A stretch of DNA of 64,000 nt from the NCBI RefSeq assembly GCF_021869535.1, contig NW_026262659.1:5084001-5148000 (forward strand), written 5' to 3'. The position numbers and the translations under genes are program-made. The notes below the pieces were generated by a model. That model was not told the origin of the DNA. It searched no databases and was given only the letters and a program-made list of their open reading frames with translations. This DNA is from Mytilus californianus (taxonomy: Eukaryota > Mollusca > Bivalvia > Mytilida > Mytilidae). Each line of letters opens with the position of its first letter. The stretch's first letter is position 1. Shown one piece after another: positions 46,201 through 57,800 of the stretch.

Positions 46201-47825
46201 CCAGTCAAATATTCACAGCTGAACTCGCCATTGCTTTTTCAAACAAACATACTAAATGTGTGTACATTGTGTAAAGATGCAAGTTGACATCGATGTGTAA
46301 GATAAAAAACTACAACGTCAAAAAATGTCCTTCGTTTGGAATTTAGTTCGAACGGGGTTTCCTAAGGGGTGATAGAACGTTAGACTTGATTTTTGTTTTA
46401 ACTTTGAGATACTTATTATTATTTTTTATATAGTTTGTATATTCTTTGTTTATCTGGAAAAAAAAAGAAGAAAAAAATAACAGACAATTTCGCATAATTC
46501 TTAAACGACGATCAAAGGAATTACGTTATTTTTAAAAGACGGACAATTTATAACATGTTTAAGTATTATTTTCTTTGATAATAAGAACCATGCTTGAAAA
46601 ATCGAAAGAAATCTATTTCTGACCCTAATGACAAGTAAGAAACAGAAAAAAGAAAAAATTCCAAATTGGCGCCAAATTATTTTTTGCGCGAAATTAACGC
46701 AATTTCAGAATGGCGGGTTTTACTATCAGTCCCATTGTTGTCTTAAGAAAGTAGCAACAACGGTCGTTTCTAAGGGCTTGCTTTCCGACTGTTAGGCTTT
46801 CTGTACTCCTTTCAAATGCCAACGGTCTTTATTTAGGCTTGGCAACGGTTGCCTATTTCGTCTGTTCTGTAACAATGCACTTTACGTCATAGTTGAAAAG
46901 AGGCAAACAAAGAGGCTCTACACGGGGTACATATGCAATTGCAATGCAGGAATATCATTGTTTATTGCATTGGCAAGACTTGCCACTTTTGCCGTCATCT
47001 GATTATGACGTTATCATAAAATAGGACGTCATAACTATAGGCAGCACCGAACAAAAATGGCAGCAAACGCTTGGTTCAGAATCACCACCAGAACCAGATG
47101 AAGACCTAGACCAATTGAGGACTAAGAACAAAAAACATGCCTAGACGAACTTCCGAGCCTGTAGCCTATTTTTACTTAATGTTTAGCATCAGTCTTCTCA
47201 AGAAAGTAGTCAAAGAAACAAACAGGTAACTACATGTATAAACTTCAACACATCTGACATTTAAAAAAATACATTTTAATATTTTATACCCGTATTATTC
47301 AATTAAATAATTTCAAATTGACCATATAAATCTACCGGCGAAATAAAAGAAGAAAAACGTGAATGTCCGCCACGGCGAGGTCCGTTGAACTGGTCCGGCA
47401 TGAAGGATCATGCGCAAAGTATTATCCATCTACTATTAAATTTGTAACCGATCGTATTTTGGAAATTATTTATATCAATTTCTACTGGGTCAATCTATAA
47501 TGACAAAAAGTCAGCTCAGTGCATATGAAGTCAAACTTGTAAACAAATCTTGCTGTCAATCTCTTTAAATGTAGATTTTGTGCATTTACTTAAATGATTA
47601 CCTTTGTGCATTCATATTTTTTTTTTTTTCTGTGAATTACAAAATTGTAAAACCCTGAACGCTGTCGAGAAAAAGTACTTAAAATACGCAATTAAGCCTA
47701 ATTAAAATTAAATAACTTTAAGCTTTTATTCGCGCGACGTATCAGAACAAAAGCAATTAAAGTATTTTCTTTTTTTATTAGATTGCAAAATATGTGTACT
47801 TAAATATTTATATCATATTCAAGAT

Positions 47826-49198
47826 TTGAGCACCAGTCATTGCCTGTGCATTTGGAATAAACTAGTCATGTTTTGTAGGTATGCGAATCAGGTAATACAG
47901 AAAAAGATAAGAGAGAATACTTACCATGCTTCCTCCCGTCTTAGGTTGTGGACAAAATTCGGCAAACTAACACTTACAGAACTGAAAGGATTTTTGGCAA
48001 CAATTTTCAATATGGGTATTATTAGGAAACCAACTATCGCAATGTATTGGGTAAAGAGAAGTAGTCAGTCAACAATATGGTTTAGGAAAATATTTTCTAG
48101 GAATCGCTTCCAATTGATTCTCCGTTTTTTTCATCTAGTTGACAACCGCAAAACGCCACAGAGGAACTCCGAGCACTATAATCCTGCTGCCTGGTTTAAA
48201 CCCCTTGTTGATCACGCAAACATGCAATCTAAACGATACTATACACCCAACAGAGAACTGTCTATCGATGAATCTCTTGTCGGAACAAAGGCTAGAACTG
48301 TTATGACACAGTACATACCGACTAAAGCCCACAAATTTGGAATTAAGTTATGGATGCTCGTGGAAGCTACATCAGGATATATAATTCATTTTTTACCTTA
48401 CCGCGGAAAGCGTTATGACCCCGTACCGGCTGATGATACACAAGGAAGTCATATAGTAAAAAAATTAATGACAGAAGCCAACTTATTAAACAAGAATTAT
48501 CACATCTTCTGTGATAATTTTTTCACATCTATTCCGCTTGTAAGGCACCTAAGAACGCTCAGAACTTATTTTACCGGAACCCTCCGTGCGAACCGTCAAA
48601 TGCCGCAGTTACTCCGGAACCCTCAGCTGCGGGAGAACGAGTCTCTATTTATTCGCCAAAGAGAACTCATGTGCGTTGCCTATAAAGAAAGGCAAAACCG
48701 CAAAACGGTCCGCTTCGTCACATCTGCTGTAAAAGCTTCTGCACCGGCACACGGACATAAACCAGTTGTATCCTCCATTTACAGCAAAAACATGGGTGGA
48801 GTTGACTTAAATGATATGATGAGTGGCATATATGATGATAAGAGAAAAACAAAAACAATGTGGAAAAGGCTTGCAATCAACATTTTTCACCGAATGGTAC
48901 TAAACGCTTACATACTATAAACAAAAAACACTGACGGAAAATTACTTTCAAGGTTAGAGTTTATTCAATCGGTTATTGACGCCCTCGCAACTGAACAAAT
49001 AGAACACAGACAACATAGGGATAGAAATGCACAAGCCGCACACCAACCGCAGAGGATCGAGAAACTAGTAAGAGGGAAACAAAAGAATTGTAAAGTTTGC
49101 TCTAGATTTAATCAACGCCGTAGGGCAAGTACTAAATGCGCCAGATGCAACAAAGGTCTTCACGGAACGTGTTTCCATAGACATAATTGTGAAGAATA
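47826..49198 (+). pseudogene. piggyBac transposase with one in-frame stop
   Basis: This reads as a DDE_Tnp_1_7 (piggyBac) transposase, which would cut and paste DNA at TTAA. The open part, 364 codons to 48920, has the three catalytic aspartates in their usual settings: SIDES (residue 148), FCDNFF (230) and GGVDLND (327). A TAA at 48918-48920 interrupts it. The same frame then stays open to a TAG at 49196-49198 and contains a cysteine/histidine-rich tail (CKVCSRF...CARCNKGLHGTCFHRHNC), the zinc-binding domain that binds the element ends in this family. The 5' part is missing: no in-frame ATG precedes FCRYANQ except one seven codons before YANQ, so an upstream exon or a truncation is likely. 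The usual family length is near 550-600 residues. Confidence 0.88.
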
Positions 49199-49689
49199 GA
49201 AATAAATAAAATATTCGGTTTTTATCTCAGTTTATATACATGAATTTCATTTATTTTCAGAACCCCAAACACTAATCATAGATTACTGAGTCCTAATGAT
49301 ACACGTTCAAAATCAACATACTTCTACAATTATCCAGAAATATGCAATGAAAACTTATTCATTTTAAAATAGGATCAATTTCAATGAGACAAACATAATA
49401 ATTTAAATCTAACTAATAAACTTTTATTTGGTGATTTCCATTTGAAAACATATTCATAATTTAGCGCTTCGAATCACTATTGAACCCCTCAAATACGTAG
49501 GACTTCTATTTTTGTCAGCTGCGCTAGAGACTAACACGTTGAAAACCCCAAATCACAGTCCATTCTGTAGAAACCTCCATCTGTGCCCCTCTCCGTGACG
49601 TTCCCTCATTGTCGACGTCATAAGCGGTACAGTTGCAATTTTAATGCCTAAATCTGCCTTGGCAAAACATAGAATTGCTGTGGCATTGA

Positions 49690-51175
49690 AAGGATTCTGC
49701 TCACACATTGTTGTCAATATAATGGAATTCTATACGACTGTCATACAAGTGAGAAGTTTAGCTAGCTATAAAACCAGGCCTAATTGAATCATTATTTGAT
49801 AACAGGTAAACAAAATGAGTGGATAAAGAACTTCCTCAGTGATGGAACACAGTCAGTAGTGGTGGAGGGAGAAACGTCAACTTCCATACATGTAGAGTCC
49901 GGTGTACCACAAGGATCTGTCCTGGGACCTAGTCTATTTCTGTTTTATATAAACGACATGCCCCAAGGGATTCAATCAACTGTACGACTGTTTGCTGATG
50001 ACACTATTGCCTATGTCACAATCTCATCCGATGCAGATTCAGCAAACCTTCAAAGGGACCTTGACAAACTAGCTGAATGGGAATCGAAATGGCTCATGAA
50101 GTTCCATCCTCATAAATGTAACGTACTCACCATCTCCAAGAAGCAAAATCCAGCTAAATACAGTTACACACTACATGGACATAACCTTGAACACGTCACA
50201 TCAGCGAAATACCTGGGATGTACCATTGCATCAGATCTAAAATGGGGTAAACATATAAACACCATCTGTTCCAAAGCAAATAATACCATCAGTTTTCTGA
50301 AAAGGAACTTAAACTTCTCCAATAAGTCTATAAAGTAAAAAGCATATGTGTCCCTTTGGAATATGCCAGTGCAGTATGGGACCCGTACCAACCAAATGAT
50401 ATTCATAGATTGGAAATGGTTCAAAGAAAGGCAGCAAGGTATGTTACTTACAGATATCACAACACGTCATCTGTTAGTAACATGCTTGAACATCTAGAAT
50501 GGACTACCCTACAAGAACGAAGAAAACAGAGCAGACTGATAATGATGTATAAGCTTAATAACAACTATGTGAAGATCGATACATCAAATAAGCTGATACC
50601 AAATGAACGTCCTTCCAGAAATAACAACGAAAAAGCCTTCAGAACACCATCATGCAAAACAACAGTTCGGAAGAAGTCGTTCTATCCTAGAACAATCAGA
50701 GAGTGGAACACCTTGCCCAACTGTAAGGTGTCTGCCTCGAGTCCTGAATCTTTCAAGGCTCAGCTCCTTCAGTAAATTAAATGGCATGTTTTTATTTGCA
50801 CCTGTATATAAATTTCACCCAGTTTTTGTTTTTGTTATTAAATCTAATTAAATCTAAAATTGTTTTCATTCGCGCACTCCAAAAATGTGGCAGGGTAGTC
50901 GACCAGTTGACGGTGGCCGCTTTCTGGAAGAAGAATTGAAGTTGTTTTCCATTCGTTTGATGTGTTTGAGCTTTTGAATTTGTCATTTGATAATGAACTT
51001 TCCGTTTTGAATTTTCCCAGGAGTTCGGTATTTTTGTTATTTTTCTTTATTTTGTACTATCAGTCATTTTATTTTTTTGTTTTGCTTTTCACAATTTTGA
51101 CCCTGAGTGTACTTGATCAACACCATGAATACCAGTATCATACGTGTATATTGTACAATAAATGAGTGCCAATAG
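49690..51175 (+). repeat. Older interspersed repeat split by the LINE insertion
   Basis: The part before the LINE (49690-49783) matches the left half of the intact copy at 11985-12245, up to 'ctataaaaccagg'. The part after it (50935-51175) resumes at 'gttgttttccattcgtttga'. Confidence 0.75.
49784..50775 (+). pseudogene. LINE reverse transcriptase fragment, frameshifted
   Basis: The first frame (to 50338) has the reverse transcriptase motifs GVPQGSVLGP and LFADD (catalytic Asp pair), then KCNVLTISKK and AKYLGCTI, as in Jockey/CR1/RTE-type LINEs. A stop and a frame change near 50335-50360 separate it from the second frame, which begins LEYASAVWDPY and ends with the usual RTIREWNTLPN segment at 50775. 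The endonuclease and the first half of the RT are missing, as expected for a 5'-truncated insertion. The 3' UTR runs to about 50930. It is not functional. Confidence 0.88.
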
Positions 51176-52059
51176 TGACGTTTTATGTCAATTTAGTGGT
51201 GTATTCATTCGCGGTTATCATACTGAAGTTTCGAAAGTCAGCATACTACATGTAAAGAAGAAACTGTTAATATCATATCAGAACACGCGAGTTTGCGAAA
51301 AGTTCAAACAAGAATGACTTTGCTCTTTTGTAGCTTTGTTTTATTTTTCGATACCGATTTTCATGTTTTGGAACATGATGTGTTATTGAGGCTTTACTTC
51401 AAGCTGGTTATGAAACTCCCTACACAATGTGTTAATATGAAAGATTTATTTTTGGGGTATTTGAATTAACTGAAAATCTATGACTTCCGATATTCTTCGT
51501 TTTCATTTTTTTCCGCATTATAATTGGTGTGGCTGTCTTTGGATGTTATGAGATGAATACGATGATATTGTTGCATGTGTGCCATTTCGTTTGTAACGTT
51601 TTCTTGCTTATTTTTTTATCCACTTTATATGGTGCTGCAATAATAGATTGGAAGAATGTTATTGCAAAATGAAAATTCTAGCTTTTAGTCTGCATTTTAA
51701 ACTACTGTTGGTGTGACTATGCCAGATGGACAAATATGCAGCCGAGTCCGAACATATTGTGAAAAATAAATTCAATAATTTCATAGGAGTATGCCAGACT
51801 TCTTCCACACACAAAGCCCTAACAACTAGTTTTTCTAAGATGTATTCATTTGGCTTTTTGTATTGTATAAATACACAGCTGCATTCGGAATAATTGAAAA
51901 CATTAAATACCTACTAGTATTTTGAACTTCTCTCTGGTCGACAATATAATTTTTTGAAATTGGTGGATTGGTGTATTGAAATTCCAGCAGAGAGTTAGTG
52001 TGAATTGTGAACGACTTGTTCATGTAATCATATGAAGCAGAATTCAGACAAAAATAAAT

Positions 52060-52330
52060 CTTGCAAAGTTCTTTAATTTCCCTTCACATATGTTGATGAA
52101 CTCCTGCCCCTCAACAACCAGCATTATAGAGAGTGCTTGCATTCATTATATCCCAGTGAACTGGTATTAAGGAGTATACCGAAACTAGAAGGTTTTCCAT
52201 CATATCTTGATCTTGTCTTCGATTTTGACACATATGAACGACTTCAAAATACAATCTAGTTACACGCGATGATTTCAACTTCCCATTTCTCACCAGTAAC
52301 ATACACTCTGTCAGAACGCATGGCGTAACC
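52060..52330 (+). pseudogene. Penelope-like reverse transcriptase remnant
   Basis: The plus strand reads, with breaks, ECLHSLYPSEL then FPSYLDLVFDFDTYERLQ, and a further 'gatgatttcaacttcccatt' segment. The SYLDLxxxxDxxxxL motif belongs to reverse transcriptases I take to be Penelope-like. It is too decayed to code. Confidence 0.55.
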
Positions 52331-52525
52331 ATTCATTTTATCTTAATTAATACAAGAGAGACGGAATATACCAACAGAATATTCAAACTCGTAAGCTGTA
52401 AACACACTGACAATGCCATGGCTAAAGAAGTAAAACGATTAAAAGACAAACAACAGTATGCTAAACACAACATAAAAAAAACATTGAACAACACGAACCC
52501 CACCAAAAACTGCGAGTAATCACAT

Positions 52526-52715
52526 GTGCTCTGGAAGGGTAAGCAGATCCTGCTCCACAGGTGGCACCCATCGTGTTGCTTATGTTAGTACAAACCCGAT
52601 GATAAGTCGTATTCGGTAGGTCACATTCGAGGAAAAGACGACGGATTGTGGTTACGACAACTGGAAGATATCCGTCATCACCTGTGAAACAGATATTTCA
52701 TAAGGCATAAAACCA
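52526..52715 (+). repeat. Interspersed repeat, same family as 6763-7075
   Basis: It carries 'ctggaagggtaagcagatcc' and 'gacggattgtggttacgaca'. A 3' fragment of the family is at 53405-53500. Confidence 0.72.
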
Positions 52716-52954
52716 CTCATTCATAGCCCCATTGCTTTCTATGTTCAATTCTGCAATTTCAAGCATTAATGGCTACTTTGTAGTAAGTTCAAATAAATTG
52801 GCAGTCATTTCATATCAAAACTATACCTTATCCTGACTTGTGGTCTTAATTATAAAATTAACTGTTAACAAAACTTTGGGCTTTTGAAATACTAAGGCTT
52901 TTCTACCTTAGGAATAGATTGCCTTGGCTGTATTTGGCAAGACTTTTGGGAATT

Positions 52955-53096
52955 TTTGGTCCTCAATGCTCTTCAACTTCGTACTATATTTGGCCTTTTT
53001 AACATTTTTTATTCGAGCGTCACTTATGAGTCTTTTGTAGACGAAACGCGCGTCTGGCGTAAATATAAAATTCCAATCCTGGTATCTATGATGAGT
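52955..53096 (+). repeat. SINE-like repeat, copy 4
   Basis: It has an exact core, with 'ggtcctcaatgctcttcaac' upstream and 'tcctggtatctatgatgagt' downstream. Confidence 0.82.
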
Positions 53097-54136
53097 TTAT
53101 TGTGCTGAAAAACACAACATAACTTTAATTGCATATTAGAGCACATTGGTTCCCGGAAGTTTGGTAGTACAAAAACCGGTACTTCTGATCTGCACAATAG
53201 GCCAAATGTGCCCTCCTATCATAATTTCACATATATTTTTTTATTATTGAAAAGAAACTTTCAAGGGTTCTACAGTGATCCCAAGTCCTTAAGCTTTCAT
53301 TTGATACAACAACTATCCAAGTATTTTACTTATTAACAAAGGTGTAGCTTGGTAGGAACCATTTTGTTTAAAATATGTACTACTTTCTTGTATGCTCTTT
53401 CTGACCGGGTTCTATACCATAACGGTCAACCAACTCGTGATGGCGTCTGTAAAATTTTCGAAGGGAAGATTCCAACTTCACCACTTGGAACTCGTTACGT
53501 TTACACTCGTGTTAACATTATGCGGTCTTCATTATCAAGGGTGTGCTTCTGAAACAAAACCTGTTCAATCAGAGTTATGCGGAAAAACGACTGATATCGA
53601 CACAACAAAAGTTTTACTGTCACCATCACTAATTAGTTGACCAATACGATATGTCTGTAACTAAACTCATTAGCGACTAGTTCGTGGTCTTAGATCGTTA
53701 GATATCAGAATAGTCGTCTGATCGGTAACTTAAATAACTGTGTCCATTCCCGATTTTGACATTTTGACAGAGTGTGGATTCGTAAGACGGCTGGTGTATC
53801 CATAGATTATCATGTCGTCGCGTCCGGTATAGCCTCTTTTTGAAATTCTTTTTGCAATTCCTTCAGTTTTTGTTTTTACCTTGATTTGTATCTTTTCAAT
53901 GGATTTATGATATTGATCATCAGTAAATTACTGTTGTCTCTGATTCATGAAAGGTCACAACACCGTTTAACAAAATCAAAATATAATTGATCAGAACTGA
54001 TGAATAATATTTATTTGATTTTCGAATTCAAGGGGCCAAAAGGTAGTCTTAATAAACTTTGACCTTTGCTGTACAAGACGTTTGTAGATCAAAATAAAAA
54101 TTACTCTCAAATAAAGCTTTTGTAACTGAAATATAG

Positions 54137-54142
54137 TTTATT
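54137..54142 (-). terminator. Polyadenylation signal of the gigasin-6-like gene
   Basis: AATAAA on the minus strand, about 21 bases past the stop codon. A second AATAAA overlaps the stop itself. Confidence 0.5.
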
Positions 54143-54162
54143 CATATATATATAAATATATT

Positions 54163-54875
54163 TTATTGGCATTGTATAAATAAGATTACAAACAAATTCA
54201 ACATGAGTAGATACGATTTGAGGTAGCTCCTTGTATCGTGTATAAAATGCATAATATTGCCACCATTTCCCTGAAGATGTGAGCTATCGACGTTAACATT
54301 GCAATTTCTACTAAAAGTAGTATTACTATACAATCTATCAATGGGATACACCAACGAGTTAAAATCTGAACCGAAGGTTATACGAACAGGTGTGACATTG
54401 TCATCAGAATTTGTAACAAACCACAATGCTTCTATATATCGTACATCAAATGCTGTCTCAGTTATAGGATACAATTTCATCTTACCAAATCTTCCATATC
54501 GCATTACTAATTGTAAATTTTGTTTTTGTATTTTCATCATGCCGAAAGCTGGGTTACAGTAAAAACCTACATAATCATCTTGCTGTGTTGAAATGTTCCA
54601 GAAAGGTTCAGGTACTATTTCGTCAAGCGGATATACAACAGGAGTTTTCTTAATCCACGGTTCTGGAAATGAACACGCAGTTGAATCATTTAACCAGGGT
54701 TCAAGACCAAGCAACATATCGGCAGATCTACTTAATATAGTTTTGATTGCTTCACTGTTCCCGTTAGATTTCGAACCTGTCATCGAAGCATATATGCCCA
54801 CTTTCTTATCTGGAAACAACCAAAGAAGTGACGAATAACCAACAATACCACCTGAGTGCCACAGTCGTCTGTATC
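54163..54875 (-). CDS. Gigasin-6-like gene, last exon (WHSGG motif, C-terminus)
   Basis: This 713-nt exon begins YRRLWHSGGIVGYSS and continues with a beta-lactamase strand LLWLFPDKKVGIYAS. About 180 residues follow that are typical of the extra C-terminal part of gigasin-6-like proteins, then a hydrophobic tail and TAA. Several N-x-S/T sites are present. Confidence 0.88.
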
Positions 54876-57800
54876 CTGAAATGAAAATTAGTTACTAACG
54901 TAGAAACTTCGTCATGCAATGCTCGCTTTTGGTTTTATTTTTCAGTTTTGGTCGCAAGCGTACCTGGTGAGGTATATTAAAGAACATGTTGTAAGAATGA
55001 ACAATCGGTATGATATGTTTTACTATCATTTGATCGGTAGTGCTGCTGGTGTTCCTTGACGTACCTAGTACCTTTTGTTTCAGTACTGGCATGGTTTAAA
55101 TACATGATTTAGTATGTCCCAATTTCAATCTTAGTTCTAAATAGAATAACAAACATTGCTTTATATCAAATTTACTGCTGAGAAGGTGATTGCAAAGCAC
55201 GTTGCGTAGACATGAAAATAAATCGTTACCGTACGTTTTTACTATAATTTCGAAAGGCTCCCGGGGATTACTCTTTTTCTTGTACATATTGTAAAATTAA
55301 TACACATACATGCACATATCTTAGATCAGAATTTATATCAAATTTAACACAAATGATCATATAAGAATTTACTCACAAAATATAAAATATCTCATTATTA
55401 AACATATAGAAGAACTTTTTCTCCTCATTTAACTGGCAAAACATTTTCAATTCATTGGATATGATAGTAACAACTTGTTCAGAATATCTCTTGTTTCAAA
55501 AATTTATATAACAGGTACACACTTTCAAAATTAATAATTTACATTTGCATGACACCTGTGTACTTATAGTATGTTTAGAGTCAACAGAAATACAATGCAA
55601 TTAGTATTCTGAAAACGCGTGCACAGAAAACACAGGTAATTAACTGGATACTTGTGTTATTGTATTTAACTTTTTTGTTATACTGATATTTATTCCAATT
55701 TCACTTTGAAACCTTATTTTACTCCAACAGCAATACCTATGGAGGATCATAATACAAAAACTTTTTGATTCGAGCGTCACTGACGAGTCTTTTGTGGACG
55801 AAACACGTGTCTGGAGTACAAAATTTGAAGCATGGTATTTTTGATGAGTTTGTTCATGAGTCAGTCTTAACTTTTTGTTTGCTTAAGATTTGTCGCAGTT
55901 TCTTGATTTCATAATACCAAACAAACAGAGTTATATTGAAGAAAACTTACGATGAAAATATTTAATTTAAATCATGCAAAACTTTACCTGAAAAATTTGA
56001 AAGCTTGTTTACGCATGATAAAATGTTATATAAGCTGATAAAAAGCATACACAATTTATTTAGATAAAAATGATGGCTGCTTAGAGGATATAACCCTCGA
56101 GGACTGACAGTCTATCAGGAGAACTACCAACCAAGTAGTAATAAAAACTGTAAATATACAGTATGGACATATTTGTTCCTGTTTGTGTTGATGCTTTACA
56201 TGGTGTCTGCCTTACAGACATATTACCAGTTCATTCGTACCATCATATCCTATATATAAGCTTTAAGAAGAGCTACTAATCTTATTGCCAATCAATAGTA
56301 GTAGGAAATGCTGACCTTTCTGTATCACCTTAGATCATTCATGGTTTTGGGTCGGTTTCGTGTTGCTCAATCTTGTTTTTTTTTGTGGACTGTTGTTTGT
56401 ATTTTAGTTGTTTGTCCTGAATGTATACATAAAATTGATACATACCTCGATACACTGATGATAACCATCCCATATTGTAAGAGATAACAACATCAGATAT
56501 TGGGAATCCTGGTTTAAACAAATTGCCAAATAATGGAGTCGCCATTTGACCCCGATATGTCTCTTTTAATGTAGCATTGTCCACTAGATTGTGTCCACTC
56601 GAATCTTTGCCTGTATTAAGATGCAACAATATCCATTCTCCCATGTCTTTTGGTGTGGAATATATAGAACCGGCTGGACCCGAAGGTGATGATGTACTAA
56701 AATACAACACATAAAAGATGAACATCCGTTAAGATTAATAAAATATACACATATCCATCTTGGTCTGAAGGTTATGATGTACTGCAAAAATCATAAAAAA
56801 ATAGATTATATCACAAATCATACAAAATTTTTAACTTATCAAACTGTGAATTGATAGGCTCTTCTGTCTTGGCATAGATTATCATCGATATGGTTATAAT
56901 TATGAATGAACTGTCAATTTTTTTTTTTTTTTTAAATTATTTTTTACCGCAGTAATAGATTACCTTAGCTTTATTTGGCAAAAACTTTCGGAATTTTTGG
57001 TCCTCAATGCTGTTTAACTTCGTACTTTATTTTGCCTTTTTAATATTTTTTATTCGAGCGTCACTGATGAGTCTTTTGAAGACAAAACGCGCGTCTGGCG
57101 TACCAAATTTTAATTCTGGTATCTATTATGAGTTTATTTACAATTCATTTTTTTAACATTCGAGATTGGATAAGTCTCGTTTTAAACAGGATAAAGTGGA
57201 AGAATCTGCTTCTCTAATTATTTAACGAATAATGCCGAGTGCAATATTTCGAATATATTTGGCTGGACATCACACAAAACATTTAAGCAACACGTGGTTT
57301 ATCAAAACACGTCAATTTGGTCAGTTTAATAGCAAATAGAGACGGTAGTGTGTTTGCTGTTTATCGTTATTTGTATGTCGTTTTAGGAGTTTTCGGGTAT
57401 AGGTGATAGCCCTTTTTTTATGTATTGTATATATATATAGTAAATGTGGATCAAACCATTTTAACTTGCTATTCATATTTAAACTCGACTGGAAACGAAG
57501 GTGATGATGAATTGTAAGATAACATGTAGTTTTTTGCCAACGTAAAACAAGTAAGTCCACCTCAATTTGTGTCTGTACCAAATAAATAAAACAATATTCA
57601 AAATTCACAAATCGATAAAGACGACAAATCAAGTTAACAAAAGAAGCGATACCAGGTGTGTCGACAGGGTACGCGTCTCCTGCTAAATAAGAGACAAGAC
57701 GACTATTCTGGTTTCTGGAAATGTTGAGGCACAGACATATCGTGTCGGGCAACTTATTCATAATGTTAACCGTAAAACATATTAAGTGTCGATTTAAGTC

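Larger units (their letters stand above)
38400..47000. other. Repeat-rich intergenic stretch
   Basis: It holds SINE-like copies 1-3 and two copies of the 'gattgtggttacgac' repeat; no gene could be supported on either strand. TTAACCCTTACTATG near 44633 looks like a lone piggyBac-type left end. Confidence 0.5.

Noticed and set aside
47056-47130. Possible N-terminal exon of the piggyBac transposase (SESPPEPDEDLDQL)
   Set aside because: An acidic stretch fits the family, but no phase-consistent splice path to 47870 could be shown.
53392-53640. 82-residue plus-strand frame
   Set aside because: It starts in the 'accataacggtcaaccaact' interspersed repeat and resembles no protein I know.
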